Shown: positions 56,490 to 64,000 of the stretch, in pieces | How the letters are laid out: each line of letters begins with the position of its first letter | Position numbering within the stretch: position 1 is the stretch's first letter | Source: a filamentous cyanobacterium ESFC-1 | Lineage (GTDB): Bacteria; Cyanobacteriota; Cyanobacteriia; Cyanobacteriales; Spirulinaceae | DNA length: 64,000 nucleotides | Direction of reading: 5' to 3' | NCBI GenBank assembly: GCA_000380225.1 | Contig: KB904821.1 | Coordinates: 4,401,108 to 4,465,107 of the forward strand | Made by a program: the position numbers and the translations under genes | Notes under the pieces: model-generated | Database searches by the model: none | Told to the model about the DNA's origin: nothing | The model's input: only the letters and a program-made list of their open reading frames with translations

Positions 56490-56612
56490 GTAGGGGTGAG
56501 GTTTCCTCATCCAATCCCAATCATTAGGTACTCAGATTTTATGCCATTCTTGGACAAATTATGGATGAGTCTATCCAAACGTGATTGGGCAGGGAAACCC
56601 AGCCCCTACAAG
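56490..56612. repeat. GTAGGGGTGAGG inverted-repeat element, copy 3
   Basis: GTAGGGGTGAGGTTTCCTCA at the left; GATTGGGCAGGGAAACCCAG and CCCCTACAAG at the right. These are inverted ends of the family seen at 17321 and 36871. ACCAACAACCAATAACC heptamers follow at 56652-56690. The gap 56444-56724 has no gene. Confidence 0.65.
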
Positions 56613-56724
56613 TAAATCGACCAAAATATCATCACCTTAAACTCTGTCACGAATAACCAACAACCAACAACCAATAACCAATAACCAGCAAACCATCGCA
56701 AAAACCTTATAACAATCTAAATCA

Positions 56725-57519
56725 ATGGAATTAAAGATCGGTTGGCTTTATCCTAAACTCATGAGTACCTATGGCGATCGCGGCAATGCCATCTGCTTGC
56801 AGCAAAGGGCGGTTTGGCGGGGGATTGCGGTTAATCTTATCGAACTCGATCGCCAAGTGGATGCCACCGCCTTCGAGAATATCGATATTTTAGTCGGTGG
56901 GGGCGCACAAGACCGCCAGCAAGAGATTGTGATGCGCGACTTGCAGGGTGCAAAAGCCGAGATAATTCGCCAAAAAATTGAAGCGGGAATGCCAGGAGTT
57001 TTCACTTGCGGATCGCCCCAACTTCTGGGACATTATTATGAACCCGCTTTAGGCAAACGCATCGAAGGTTTAGGGATTTTGGATTTAGTTAGCAAACACC
57101 CTGGCCCCGAAGCGTCACGCTGCATTGGGAATGTCGTGTTTGAGGTTACTGCCTCTAAACTCGCCACAGAACTTAAAGCCATGACCGGGCAAACCCCGAT
57201 TGTGATTGGCTTTGAGAATCACGGGGGGCGCACTTATTTGGGTAAAACTGAAGCCCTAGGGAAAGTTATCAAAGGTTATGGCAATAACGGTGAAGATGGC
57301 ACAGAAGGGGCTTTTTATCACAACGCGATCGCGACTTATGCCCACGGCCCATTATTGCCCAAAAATCCCGCGATCGCTGATTGGCTGCTCCAAACTGCCC
57401 TCATGCAAAAATATCAAGATAAGATGACTTTGAGAAAACTCGACGATTCTCTGGCTTTGCAAGCTCGCCAAGCTATGTTTAATCGCTTAAACTTAACGAG
57501 TCTTGCCACTACCCTTTAA
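56725..57519 (+). CDS. GatD/CobQ-like type 1 glutamine amidotransferase
   Basis: A 264-aa class I amidotransferase domain. Nucleophile Cys95 in VFTCGSPQLLGHYY, GFENHGGRTYLG (typical of GatD, the glutaminase half of lipid II isoglutaminyl synthase) and His207 in YAHGPLLPKNP. In GatD systems a MurT ligase uses the ammonia to amidate the peptidoglycan stem. murT is not adjacent, so the partner must be elsewhere or the role differs. Confidence 0.87.
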   Translation: MELKIGWLYPKLMSTYGDRGNAICLQQRAVWRGIAVNLIELDRQVDATAFENIDILVGGGAQDRQQEIVMRDLQGAKAEIIRQKIEAGMPGVFTCGSPQLLGHYYEPALGKRIEGLGILDLVSKHPGPEASRCIGNVVFEVTASKLATELKAMTGQTPIVIGFENHGGRTYLGKTEALGKVIKGYGNNGEDGTEGAFYHNAIATYAHGPLLPKNPAIADWLLQTALMQKYQDKMTLRKLDDSLALQARQAMFNRLNLTSLATTL

Positions 57520-57629
57520 ACTGATGGAGTAGTCGGTTACTGCAAAAACAGCAAAAGTTTGTTGTATGCTATTTTTGCAACTCCCATTTTCGTGCAGTTT
57601 TCTTAAATTTACACCGTTAACCAGAAGCT

Positions 57630-58313
57630 ATGTCCGATAACGTAATCGAAGGCGGCGCTACTAGCATTCTGATTCTCATTCTACCCATTGCTTTTGCGCT
57701 GGTCGTTTTATACACGGCTTGGCCGTTGCTATTAGTATTGGTTGTACTCATTGGCTTATTTCGAGTTTGGCAACAATATCAATGGCAAAAATGGAGCGCA
57801 AAAATCAATCCTGACTTCAATGCTTTAGTCAAAGAGAATCAGGGAAAAGTCACACCGTTGGATTTAACCATAAAGGCGGGTTTAACCGCAAAACAAGCCA
57901 AACGTTTCCTCGAAAAAAAGTCCGAAGAATATGGCGCACAACGCAAAACTTACCAAGATTCAGGTACAGTTTACTACTTCCTAACTGCGAGTGCTTTGGG
58001 GACAATTCTTGATGACAGCGAACCCGTTTGGGAACTCGAAGAAGGAGAACTCGAACCTTCTGATTCTCCTGGGGAATCTGCGGCTATAGTCACAGAAACC
58101 CATACTCCTAGCACCACACAAACCCACGTTTTAACTGAAGTATCAACGCTCATTCAAACCGACTTAGCCAAGCGCTTAAACGTCAAAGACTATACAATTA
58201 GTCGGCGAAAATCCAATAAAGATTTCCCGCAGTGGAGTCAAGAATTAGACCCCGATGATATTGCTTGGGAGTATGTGGCTAAAGATAAAACCTTTGTTCC
58301 TCGTAACACTTAA
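57630..58313 (+). CDS. Membrane protein with winged-helix-like region
   Basis: A 227-aa protein. One long or two short hydrophobic helices at residues ~12-45, then a basic stretch and a helical domain (VTPLDLTIKAGLTAKQAKRFLEKK) like a winged helix used for proteins of the DNA-binding or assembly type. The C-terminal third is Glu/Thr-rich with a second compact region (LAKRLNVKDYTISRRKSNKDF). Function unknown; codon use matches the neighbours. Confidence 0.7.
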   Translation: MSDNVIEGGATSILILILPIAFALVVLYTAWPLLLVLVVLIGLFRVWQQYQWQKWSAKINPDFNALVKENQGKVTPLDLTIKAGLTAKQAKRFLEKKSEEYGAQRKTYQDSGTVYYFLTASALGTILDDSEPVWELEEGELEPSDSPGESAAIVTETHTPSTTQTHVLTEVSTLIQTDLAKRLNVKDYTISRRKSNKDFPQWSQELDPDDIAWEYVAKDKTFVPRNT

Positions 58314-58339
58314 TCCAAGCTAATATTTGGGGGTTATTC

Positions 58340-58545
58340 TTCTTCTCTATTTGGGTAATGGGAAGCTCGATCATAAATTCAGTTCCCCCTTGCAGCATAT
58401 TTTCGCACCGGAACCGATCGCCATAATTTTCGACGACAATTTGATAACTAATTGATGATTCTAAACCCGTTCCTTTGTTGACGGGTTTTGTACTCAAGAA
58501 AGGCGCAAAAATTTCTTGCAAAAACACCCCTCTATCTAGCCCAGA
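58340..58545 (-). pseudogene. Histidine kinase ATPase-domain fragment
   Basis: The frame reads FLQEIFAPFLSTKPVNKGTGL, SSISYQIVVENYGDRF and GGTEFMIELPI, the last ~65 residues of a HATPase_c domain (normally [22 protein letters not shown]...GTEF.IELPI). The N-terminal part of the kinase is missing: upstream is tRNA-Ser. One Gly of the G2 box is lost. It is a dead remnant. Confidence 0.72.
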
Positions 58546-58576
58546 AAAGGGGATGTAAGTTGAAATTAGATTAAAA

Positions 58577-58663
58577 CGGAGAGGGAGGGATTCGAACCCT
58601 CGAAGGCTTTGACACCTTAGCGGTTTTCGAGACCGCCGCATTCAACCGCTCTGCCACCTCTCC
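58577..58663 (-). tRNA. tRNA-Ser (CGA)
   Basis: Minus strand: acceptor GGAGAGG pairs with CCTCTCC; anticodon loop CTCGAAA gives CGA; long variable arm as for serine tRNAs; T-loop TTCGAAT. Confidence 0.95.
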
Positions 58664-58721
58664 AGAGGGCGCTTATCTATATTAATGATTTTGGGTACGG
58701 TTGACCAGTCTTTAGGCGAAA

Positions 58722-60953
58722 TTAAAATAACTCTGCGTCGGCTTCTGCATCCACAACCGTAGCCTGAAAGCCTGTTTCTGGTGTCCATTGAATCGCCCCC
58801 AATTCTTCAGTCAGGTAAAGTTGAACTGGGGAAGACTCGATCTGTTGCTGGGATGGTACAGAAGGCGCGATCGCGACATCAATCGGCAATTGTTTTAAAA
58901 TATCAAGGGATTTAGGCGGTTTAGTTGCAATCCAAACCCAGTTTTGAGCGATGCTGAGTTGCTGTTGAAGTTGCGGTAACGTTGTTTCATCCGCCACAAT
59001 CCAGAAGCGATCGCCCAGTTGGATTTGTAACACCACCGGGTCGAGATGAATTGCCGACACCGTAACATCCCCCAACTGCACTGTTTGATTTGAGGTAATT
59101 ACTTGAGGTTTAACCTCATTTTCTGCCGAAAATAGCGCCTCTTGCACCGTAGAAGCTGTTAGAAACGTTTTTATCTTTAAATTCTCAAAAATAGCAGACC
59201 AAGCACTCTCTACCGGATTCTGAGCCGCGATCGCGAGATGAACTTGATTTGCCCCTTGCGATCGCAAAAACGGCAAAACCGTATAACTCACCGTATCCCC
59301 ATCCCCACAATTAATCAGCGTTACCTTCCCCCGATCCTGAATCGCCACCACAGGTTCAGCATCCGTCGCCAAAACCGTCACTTGTACCAGGGTTCCCTGC
59401 TGATACCCCAAAGGAACAATTACTAAAATCGCGATCGCCCCTAGCATCCCCAACCAACGCCAACCCATCTTGAACCCCGGAATCAGCCAAACCGCCAAAA
59501 TCCCCGCGTAGATTAACAATAACTGGATCGTCGAAATCTTGCCCACCGCCCGCGAACTTGCCGGAAGATCGGTAAAAAACGTCACGATAGCGATTAGTAT
59601 TTGAGCCGGATAATATAGTAGGAACGCGATCGCGCCGCCTGCATCTGGCAACAGGAGGGCGATCGCACTTGCAACCATTCCCCCTAAACTGATTAAAGTC
59701 ACCAACGGCGTAACCACAACATTAATCGCCAAACTGTACACCGCCACCACATTAAATTTGTAAATCAATAACGGTAGCGTCCATAACGAAGCCGCCAACG
59801 GAACCGCAATTAACGTGGCAATCGTCGGTGGTAGCCAATCCAAGCGTTTCGCGATCGCCCCCACCGTCACAATTAAGCCCAGAGTCGCCAAAAAACTCAA
59901 CTGAAACCCCAAATCCCAAACCCACAACGGATCGATAACCAACAAAATCGTCGCCACCAACAACAACAACCCCAAAGGCTTCGTTTTCCGTTCCGTTACC
60001 AACGCAATTAAAACCCCCACCCCCATCAACGCCGCCCGCATTACCGACGGTTGCATCCCCGTCAAACCGATATAAAGCAGCAAAACCCCCAAACCGATCA
60101 AAAGACGCGATCGACTCCCCAAACGCCGCGTCAAGGTCAACACCAAGCCCAACAATAACGACACATGAAACCCCGAAGCCGCCAAAGTATGGGCTAACCC
60201 TGCCTTTACAAAACGTTTCTGGATATCAAACGGCAAATCCACCGCCCTGCGTCCCAACACCATTGAACTCACCAACTGTCCCGTTGGACTGCCCAAACCC
60301 CGCACTTGCGATCGCACAATGCGCTGTCGTAGTCGCCACCATCCCCAAGGCGGTTCCGTCACTTCCTGTACCAAACTGCCACTCACCCCCGCAAACACCC
60401 CCCGACGGGCTAAATATGCCCGAAAATCAAACGCCCCAGGATTTGCCGGGGCTGAGGGTTGATACAAATTGCCGATAATTTCAATTTCTTGACGAGGCGC
60501 TAAACCAGTTCCGTGTAACAACGGCAGCGTTACATACAATTTCCCTGTAACTGGCTCATTATTCACCGTTTGCGCCGCTAATACGAACCTGACTTTCTGT
60601 TTCGCATTCAGTCGCGGCATTTCCAAGATTTCGCCGCGTATAGTTGCCGCATCTTCTAACTGCGGCACTAACCAACTTACATCCAGCGGCCCCGGTTGCG
60701 GAATGCGGAACTGGAGATGCGCGATCGCCAAACCCGCGATACAGCCCGATACCACCCAAACCGGCCATCTTGGCCCCCGCAACCAAAAACGCGGGAGAAA
60801 ACCCCCCGCGACTGAACCAATAATGCACCAAGCCAGACTGTAAAACCCCCACTGGGGCCAAGAAACTGCCTCAGTCGAGAGATTAAACAGTCCCGTAGAT
60901 AGCAACCCGATGATATATGCCAGGCACGCGATCGCCCAGCCTTTGCCATTCAT
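58722..60953 (-). CDS. comEC: ComEC/Rec2-family DNA uptake channel
   Basis: A 743-aa polytopic protein. N-terminal TM helices and an OB-like DUF4131 region, then the Competence core (GLAHTLAASGFHVSLLLG, about residue 250) with many TM segments to about 515. The C-terminal ~220 residues align in position with the beta-lactamase-like domain of ComEC (LINCGDGDTVSY...VLPFLRSQG), but where HxHxDH should be the sequence reads VHLAIAAQNPVES. The family moves single-stranded DNA into the cytoplasm during transformation. The channel is intact; the nuclease-like domain seems not to be. Confidence 0.86.
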   Translation of the reverse strand: MNGKGWAIACLAYIIGLLSTGLFNLSTEAVSWPQWGFYSLAWCIIGSVAGGFLPRFWLRGPRWPVWVVSGCIAGLAIAHLQFRIPQPGPLDVSWLVPQLEDAATIRGEILEMPRLNAKQKVRFVLAAQTVNNEPVTGKLYVTLPLLHGTGLAPRQEIEIIGNLYQPSAPANPGAFDFRAYLARRGVFAGVSGSLVQEVTEPPWGWWRLRQRIVRSQVRGLGSPTGQLVSSMVLGRRAVDLPFDIQKRFVKAGLAHTLAASGFHVSLLLGLVLTLTRRLGSRSRLLIGLGVLLLYIGLTGMQPSVMRAALMGVGVLIALVTERKTKPLGLLLLVATILLVIDPLWVWDLGFQLSFLATLGLIVTVGAIAKRLDWLPPTIATLIAVPLAASLWTLPLLIYKFNVVAVYSLAINVVVTPLVTLISLGGMVASAIALLLPDAGGAIAFLLYYPAQILIAIVTFFTDLPASSRAVGKISTIQLLLIYAGILAVWLIPGFKMGWRWLGMLGAIAILVIVPLGYQQGTLVQVTVLATDAEPVVAIQDRGKVTLINCGDGDTVSYTVLPFLRSQGANQVHLAIAAQNPVESAWSAIFENLKIKTFLTASTVQEALFSAENEVKPQVITSNQTVQLGDVTVSAIHLDPVVLQIQLGDRFWIVADETTLPQLQQQLSIAQNWVWIATKPPKSLDILKQLPIDVAIAPSVPSQQQIESSPVQLYLTEELGAIQWTPETGFQATVVDAEADAELF

Positions 60954-60959
60954 CTCGTT

Positions 60960-61445
60960 TTAAATTGAAAGACCTAATTTTAATCCTAGTAAAGCATGAA
61001 TGACGAGCAACGCCAAGGCCACACTGCCCACATAAGCATGAGTAGTTCTCATAACCGCTTTATCGGGTTTAAAGCCAAACAACGCCAAAAACCCATTGAT
61101 CGACAGTAAAACAATGACAATCGAACCCGTCCAAAAATGAGAACTCTCAAAAATCGGTTGACCTTGCATTACCAAAGACAAAACGCCCCCCGTGTAACCC
61201 AAAGCAATAAAAAGGAACATCCAAGGGGCGAGTTTGCGATGATCTGCTTTATTTTTTAACGCCGCTTCTGTATCCGTCGCCGCCAAAACGCGACCTCGCC
61301 AACCCGCAAAGCCGACATAACTGCCCATCACAAATACCACAATCCCCATCATCACCGGATGTCCCCAATGGGTAATAGGTTCGGGCAGATTGAATTGATT
61401 AAACCAAGCCGCGATCGGTTCGAGTAAACTTCTGATGTTCTCCAT
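60960..61445 (-). CDS. DUF4079-domain membrane protein
   Basis: A 161-aa membrane protein with four helices (about residues 25-45, 70-90, 105-125, 135-155). GHPVMMGIVVFVMGSYVG, KLAPWMFLFIALGYTGG and THAYVGSVALALLVIHALLG match DUF4079, a cytochrome b561-like or thylakoid-type cyanobacterial family with conserved histidines. The ATG at 61445 is preferred to a longer frame from 61466. It is 6 nt upstream of comEC; probably one transcript. Confidence 0.85.
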   Translation of the reverse strand: MENIRSLLEPIAAWFNQFNLPEPITHWGHPVMMGIVVFVMGSYVGFAGWRGRVLAATDTEAALKNKADHRKLAPWMFLFIALGYTGGVLSLVMQGQPIFESSHFWTGSIVIVLLSINGFLALFGFKPDKAVMRTTHAYVGSVALALLVIHALLGLKLGLSI

Positions 61446-61564
61446 AAGATGGCATTTCGCAGTCAATTATTTAAACATTCTTAGTTTCTCTTATTCAAAG
61501 TCGATTAGGGGAGGCCTGGCTTAATTTTTTTTATGCTGGATCGGGAGGTTATCCTCAATTTGAT

Positions 61565-62908
61565 TACCGAAAGTTTTGGGTCTAAGGTTCCCCGTCCTTA
61601 AAGGACGGCTTTTTATTAATTGTGTTATGATTAGGGAACTAATTGGCATTTCATAGAATGCTTAACCTTTCGTATCAGTATAAACTGAAAGTAACGCCCC
61701 TACAAGCCGCCGTCATTGATGAGTGGCTTTCAGTTTGTCGTTCGGTTTATAACTATGCTTTGAAAGAAAGGAAAGATTGGGTCAACTCTCGGAAATGTCT
61801 AATAGACCGATGCTCAATTCGGTTAGAGTACATTATTACCGCCGATGCAAAACGCCCAACTTATGCCAGTCAGTGTAAATCCCTGACAGCAGCCAAGCGA
61901 ACCTACCCAAACCTTAAACTCCCTCAATCTCAAGTTCTGCAACAAACTCTAAAACAGTTAGAAGCAGCGTTTGTGAATATGTGGGATAGAGGGTTTGGGT
62001 TTCCTCGTTTTAAGAAACAGATGCGGTCTTTCGTATTCCCACAAGTCAAACCGGATGCGGTGAAGGGGAATACGATTGACCTCCCCAAAATTGGCAAGGT
62101 AGAGTTTCACAACTCCAGAAATATTCCCGATGGTTTCATCTGTAAACAGATACGAGTCATCAAGAAAGCCAGTGGCTACTATGTCTCGGTTTCAATTCAG
62201 TGTGACGTAGACGTTCCTGACGTTATGCCTCACGGCCACGCCATTGGGGTTGACTTAGGATTAAACAGCTTTATCGCCACCAGCGAGAACCAATTTGTCA
62301 AAGGACACAAGTTTTTCAAGGAATCTGAAGGCCAGCTTAAATCGCTGCAACGGAGACTGAAAAATAAGACCAAGGGTTCAAGACGGTGGTTGAGAGTAAA
62401 GCACCAAATTGGGCTACTCCACGAAAAGATACACAACTGTCGCAAAGATTTCTTCTTCAAACTGGCTCATCAACTGTGTGATGGAGTGGGCATGATATTC
62501 GCTGAAGATTTAAATCTCAAGGCGTTAGGACGGTCAGCTTTAAGGAAAGCTTGCCTTGATGCGGCTTGGGGTTCATTTCTGAATATCCTCCGTCACGTTT
62601 GCTGGAAAAGAGGCGTGTATTTTGCCAAGGTAAATGCTAATGGGACAAGTCAGATTTGTCCCCATTGCGGAACTAACTGTGGCAAAAAGTCTCTGTCTCA
62701 ACGAGTCCATTCATGCTCTAATTGCGGCTACACCACTGATAGAGATGTAGCCGCAGCCCAAGTGGTAAAAGAACGAGGATTAAGTGCGGTCGGGCAGGTC
62801 GTACCAACGCTCGTCGAGGGTAAAGATATCGGGGCTGGAGTTTATACTCCTGCTAGAATCTCCCTATGACGCGAGAATCCCCGCTCTTTTAGGACGGGGA
62901 GTTGTCAA
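61565..62908 (+). mobile_element. IS200/IS605-superfamily element, tnpB only, second copy
   Basis: Left end follows TTTGAT (61559-61564) and contains TTTTGGGTCTAAGG and the hairpin CCGTCCTTAAAGGACGG (61592-61608), aligning with the left end of the 38357 element (GATGGGTCTCAAGCC, CGCCCTTACAGGGCG). Right end: hairpin CCCCGCTC...GGACGGGG then GTTGTCAA, ending at about 62908. No tnpA, no target duplication. Boundaries are less certain than for the first copy because no gene is interrupted. Confidence 0.75.
61658..62869 (+). CDS. tnpB: TnpB RNA-guided nuclease, second copy
   Basis: A 403-aa TnpB from the ATG at 61658 (an in-frame TTG lies five codons earlier). RuvC residues: Asp199 in GVDLGLNSF, Glu283 in AEDLNLKALG, Asp363 in DRDVAAAQV. 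Zinc finger CPHCG and CSNCG. Full length, so likely active. It is not a recent copy of the TnpB at 38443: the two differ throughout. Predicted guide starts CGAAACCCACTTATATAATC at the right junction. Confidence 0.9.
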   Translation: MLNLSYQYKLKVTPLQAAVIDEWLSVCRSVYNYALKERKDWVNSRKCLIDRCSIRLEYIITADAKRPTYASQCKSLTAAKRTYPNLKLPQSQVLQQTLKQLEAAFVNMWDRGFGFPRFKKQMRSFVFPQVKPDAVKGNTIDLPKIGKVEFHNSRNIPDGFICKQIRVIKKASGYYVSVSIQCDVDVPDVMPHGHAIGVDLGLNSFIATSENQFVKGHKFFKESEGQLKSLQRRLKNKTKGSRRWLRVKHQIGLLHEKIHNCRKDFFFKLAHQLCDGVGMIFAEDLNLKALGRSALRKACLDAAWGSFLNILRHVCWKRGVYFAKVNANGTSQICPHCGTNCGKKSLSQRVHSCSNCGYTTDRDVAAAQVVKERGLSAVGQVVPTLVEGKDIGAGVYTPARISL

Positions 62909-62984
62909 CGAAACCCACTTATATAATCATTCCAAGCCGCGTTCCGTACAGTCATCTTCCCATACAGGTATTGTCTTACTCTTG

Positions 62985-63105
62985 AATCCCCCTCACCCCA
63001 ACTCGCGGGGAGAGGGGCTGTTGATTTTATAGTCCGTGAAGGCGGACTTTGCCCTTGTTAGCCGGTGGATTTTTAATCCACGGGCCGGTTGACGGTATAT
63101 TTAGG
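62985..63105. repeat. Palindromic repeats before glyQ 3' end
   Basis: CCCCTCACCCCAACTCGCGGGGAGAGGGG is a relic of the MITE family 1 core. GTCCGTGAAGGCGGAC and CGGTGGATTTTTAATCCACGG are two further hairpins, the second close to the convergent gene ends. Confidence 0.5.
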
Positions 63106-63116
63106 GCTTGCTGAAA

Positions 63117-63998
63117 CTAAGAAGCTGCGACGACCAACGGGAAACCCAAAGATTCTCGCTGTTGTAAATAAAGTTGTGCCACCTCACGGGCTAGATTGCG
63201 AATCCGTCCTATATAACGTGTCCGTTCTGTGACTGAAATCACACCCCGCGCATCTAAAAGGTTAAAAGCGTGGGAACACTTTAATACATAGTCGTAACTC
63301 GGCAGCACCAAACCGCGATCGATCAGTTGCTTAGCTTCTTGTTCGTACAGACTAAATAGATTAAAGAGTAAGTCCGGGTCGGAGGCTTCAAAGTTATAGG
63401 TACATTGTTCGATTTCTCCTTGGAGATGGACATCACCATAATTGAGGCGATCGTTCCATTGGATTTTCGCGATCGCTTCTACATCTTGGAGATACATCAC
63501 CAACCGTTCTAAACCGTAGGTGATTTCAATGGACACGGGACGGCAATCAATACCGCCGCATTGCTGGAAGTAGGTGAACTGGGTAATCTCCATCCCATCG
63601 AGCCAAACTTCCCAACCCACACCCCATGCACCCAGGGTAGGGGCTTCCCAGTTGTCTTCTACAAACCGAATGTCGTGATCTTCTGGATGGATTCCGAGCG
63701 CCCTCAACGAATCTAAATACACCTCTTGGATATTATCTGGCGACGGCTTGATCAACACTTGATATTGATAATAGTGCTGGAAACGGTTGGGATTTTCGCC
63801 ATACCGCCCATCAGTAGGTCGCCGGGACGGTTCTACATAAGCCACCGACCAGGGTTCTGGGCCTATCGCCCTTAAAAATGTATGGGGGTTCATTGTTCCC
63901 GCCCCCTTTTCCGTATCGTAGGGCTGCACGATCAAACAACCGCGATCGCCCCAGAACTGATTCAACGTTGTAATCACAGATTGGAAGTTGATAGACAC
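63117..63998 (-). CDS. glyQ: Glycyl-tRNA synthetase alpha subunit
   Basis: A 293-aa class II catalytic subunit of the bacterial alpha2beta2 Gly[22 protein letters not shown] at the start, [38 protein letters not shown] and [12 protein letters not shown]. Starts at GTG (63998), two bases from the window edge. The beta subunit gene glyS is not in the window. Confidence 0.94.
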   Translation of the reverse strand: MSINFQSVITTLNQFWGDRGCLIVQPYDTEKGAGTMNPHTFLRAIGPEPWSVAYVEPSRRPTDGRYGENPNRFQHYYQYQVLIKPSPDNIQEVYLDSLRALGIHPEDHDIRFVEDNWEAPTLGAWGVGWEVWLDGMEITQFTYFQQCGGIDCRPVSIEITYGLERLVMYLQDVEAIAKIQWNDRLNYGDVHLQGEIEQCTYNFEASDPDLLFNLFSLYEQEAKQLIDRGLVLPSYDYVLKCSHAFNLLDARGVISVTERTRYIGRIRNLAREVAQLYLQQRESLGFPLVVAAS

Positions 63999-64000
63999 TT

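Overview
The window is a 64 kb piece of a cyanobacterial chromosome, most likely from a filamentous, non-heterocystous member (Oscillatoriales in the broad sense). Three things point there: the octamer GCGATCGC (HIP1) occurs dozens of times; many genes belong to cyanobacterium-restricted families (HetZ, PatU, DUF3326, DUF4079, a CAAD-bearing valyl-tRNA synthetase, the Npun_F0813 family); and the intergenic DNA is full of heptamer tandem repeats and small palindromic elements of the kind these genomes carry. Coding is mixed-strand with short operons. I cannot name a genus.

Layout. 1-10.6 kb: a TPR-CHAT protein cut by the left edge, a UbiB/ABC1-type kinase, a repeat-rich gap (4.6-5.5 kb), the hetZ-patU pair, a nucleoside phosphorylase and a Gfo/Idh/MocA oxidoreductase. 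11-21.8 kb: an SGNH hydrolase, a tRNA cluster (Tyr, Thr, Arg), a membrane-protein/HTH gene pair, a pentapeptide-repeat protein, CutA, an MlaE-type permease, a cupin, a LabA-like NYN protein and leuA. 21.9-30.8 kb: a low-GC membrane-anchored NYN gene flanked by direct repeats, a large hybrid histidine kinase, miaA, and a co-directional run (small protein, DUF3326, CPBP protease, gamma-glutamylcyclotransferase-like). 30.9-34.1 kb: a gene-poor zone with a probable orphan HEARO/omega-RNA, a headless gene fragment, a MITE copy, then DUF2470, cobK and a small membrane protein. 34.2-36.7 kb: a nucleotidyltransferase fused to a degenerate phosphomannomutase domain.

36.7-50.1 kb is the accessory region. 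It holds two Uma2 nucleases, two UPF0175/DUF3368 toxin-antitoxin modules (one truncated, one with its toxin split by an IS200/IS605-type element encoding TnpB), a STAND (NB-ARC) NTPase with TPR repeats, SSB, an ArsR regulator, leuS and the remains of a DUF262/DUF1524 (GmrSD-like) gene. 50.2-64 kb returns to housekeeping: a phosphoribulokinase-like enzyme, a valyl-tRNA synthetase encoded in two pieces, a glycosyltransferase, a GatD-like amidotransferase, tRNA-Ser, ComEC, DUF4079, a second TnpB element and glyQ.

The strongest leads are: (i) valS, whose CAAD-carrying body ends in stop codons while the C-terminal arm follows as a separate ORF in the same frame; (ii) the TnpB element that can be excised in silico to restore the DUF3368 toxin frame exactly, which also gives a candidate TAM and guide; (iii) the membrane NYN protein with two LOTUS-like domains sitting between duplicated leuA-tail sequences; and (iv) several dispersed MITE-like repeat families, one with three copies in this window. 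All calls come from reading the sequence; no database search was run.
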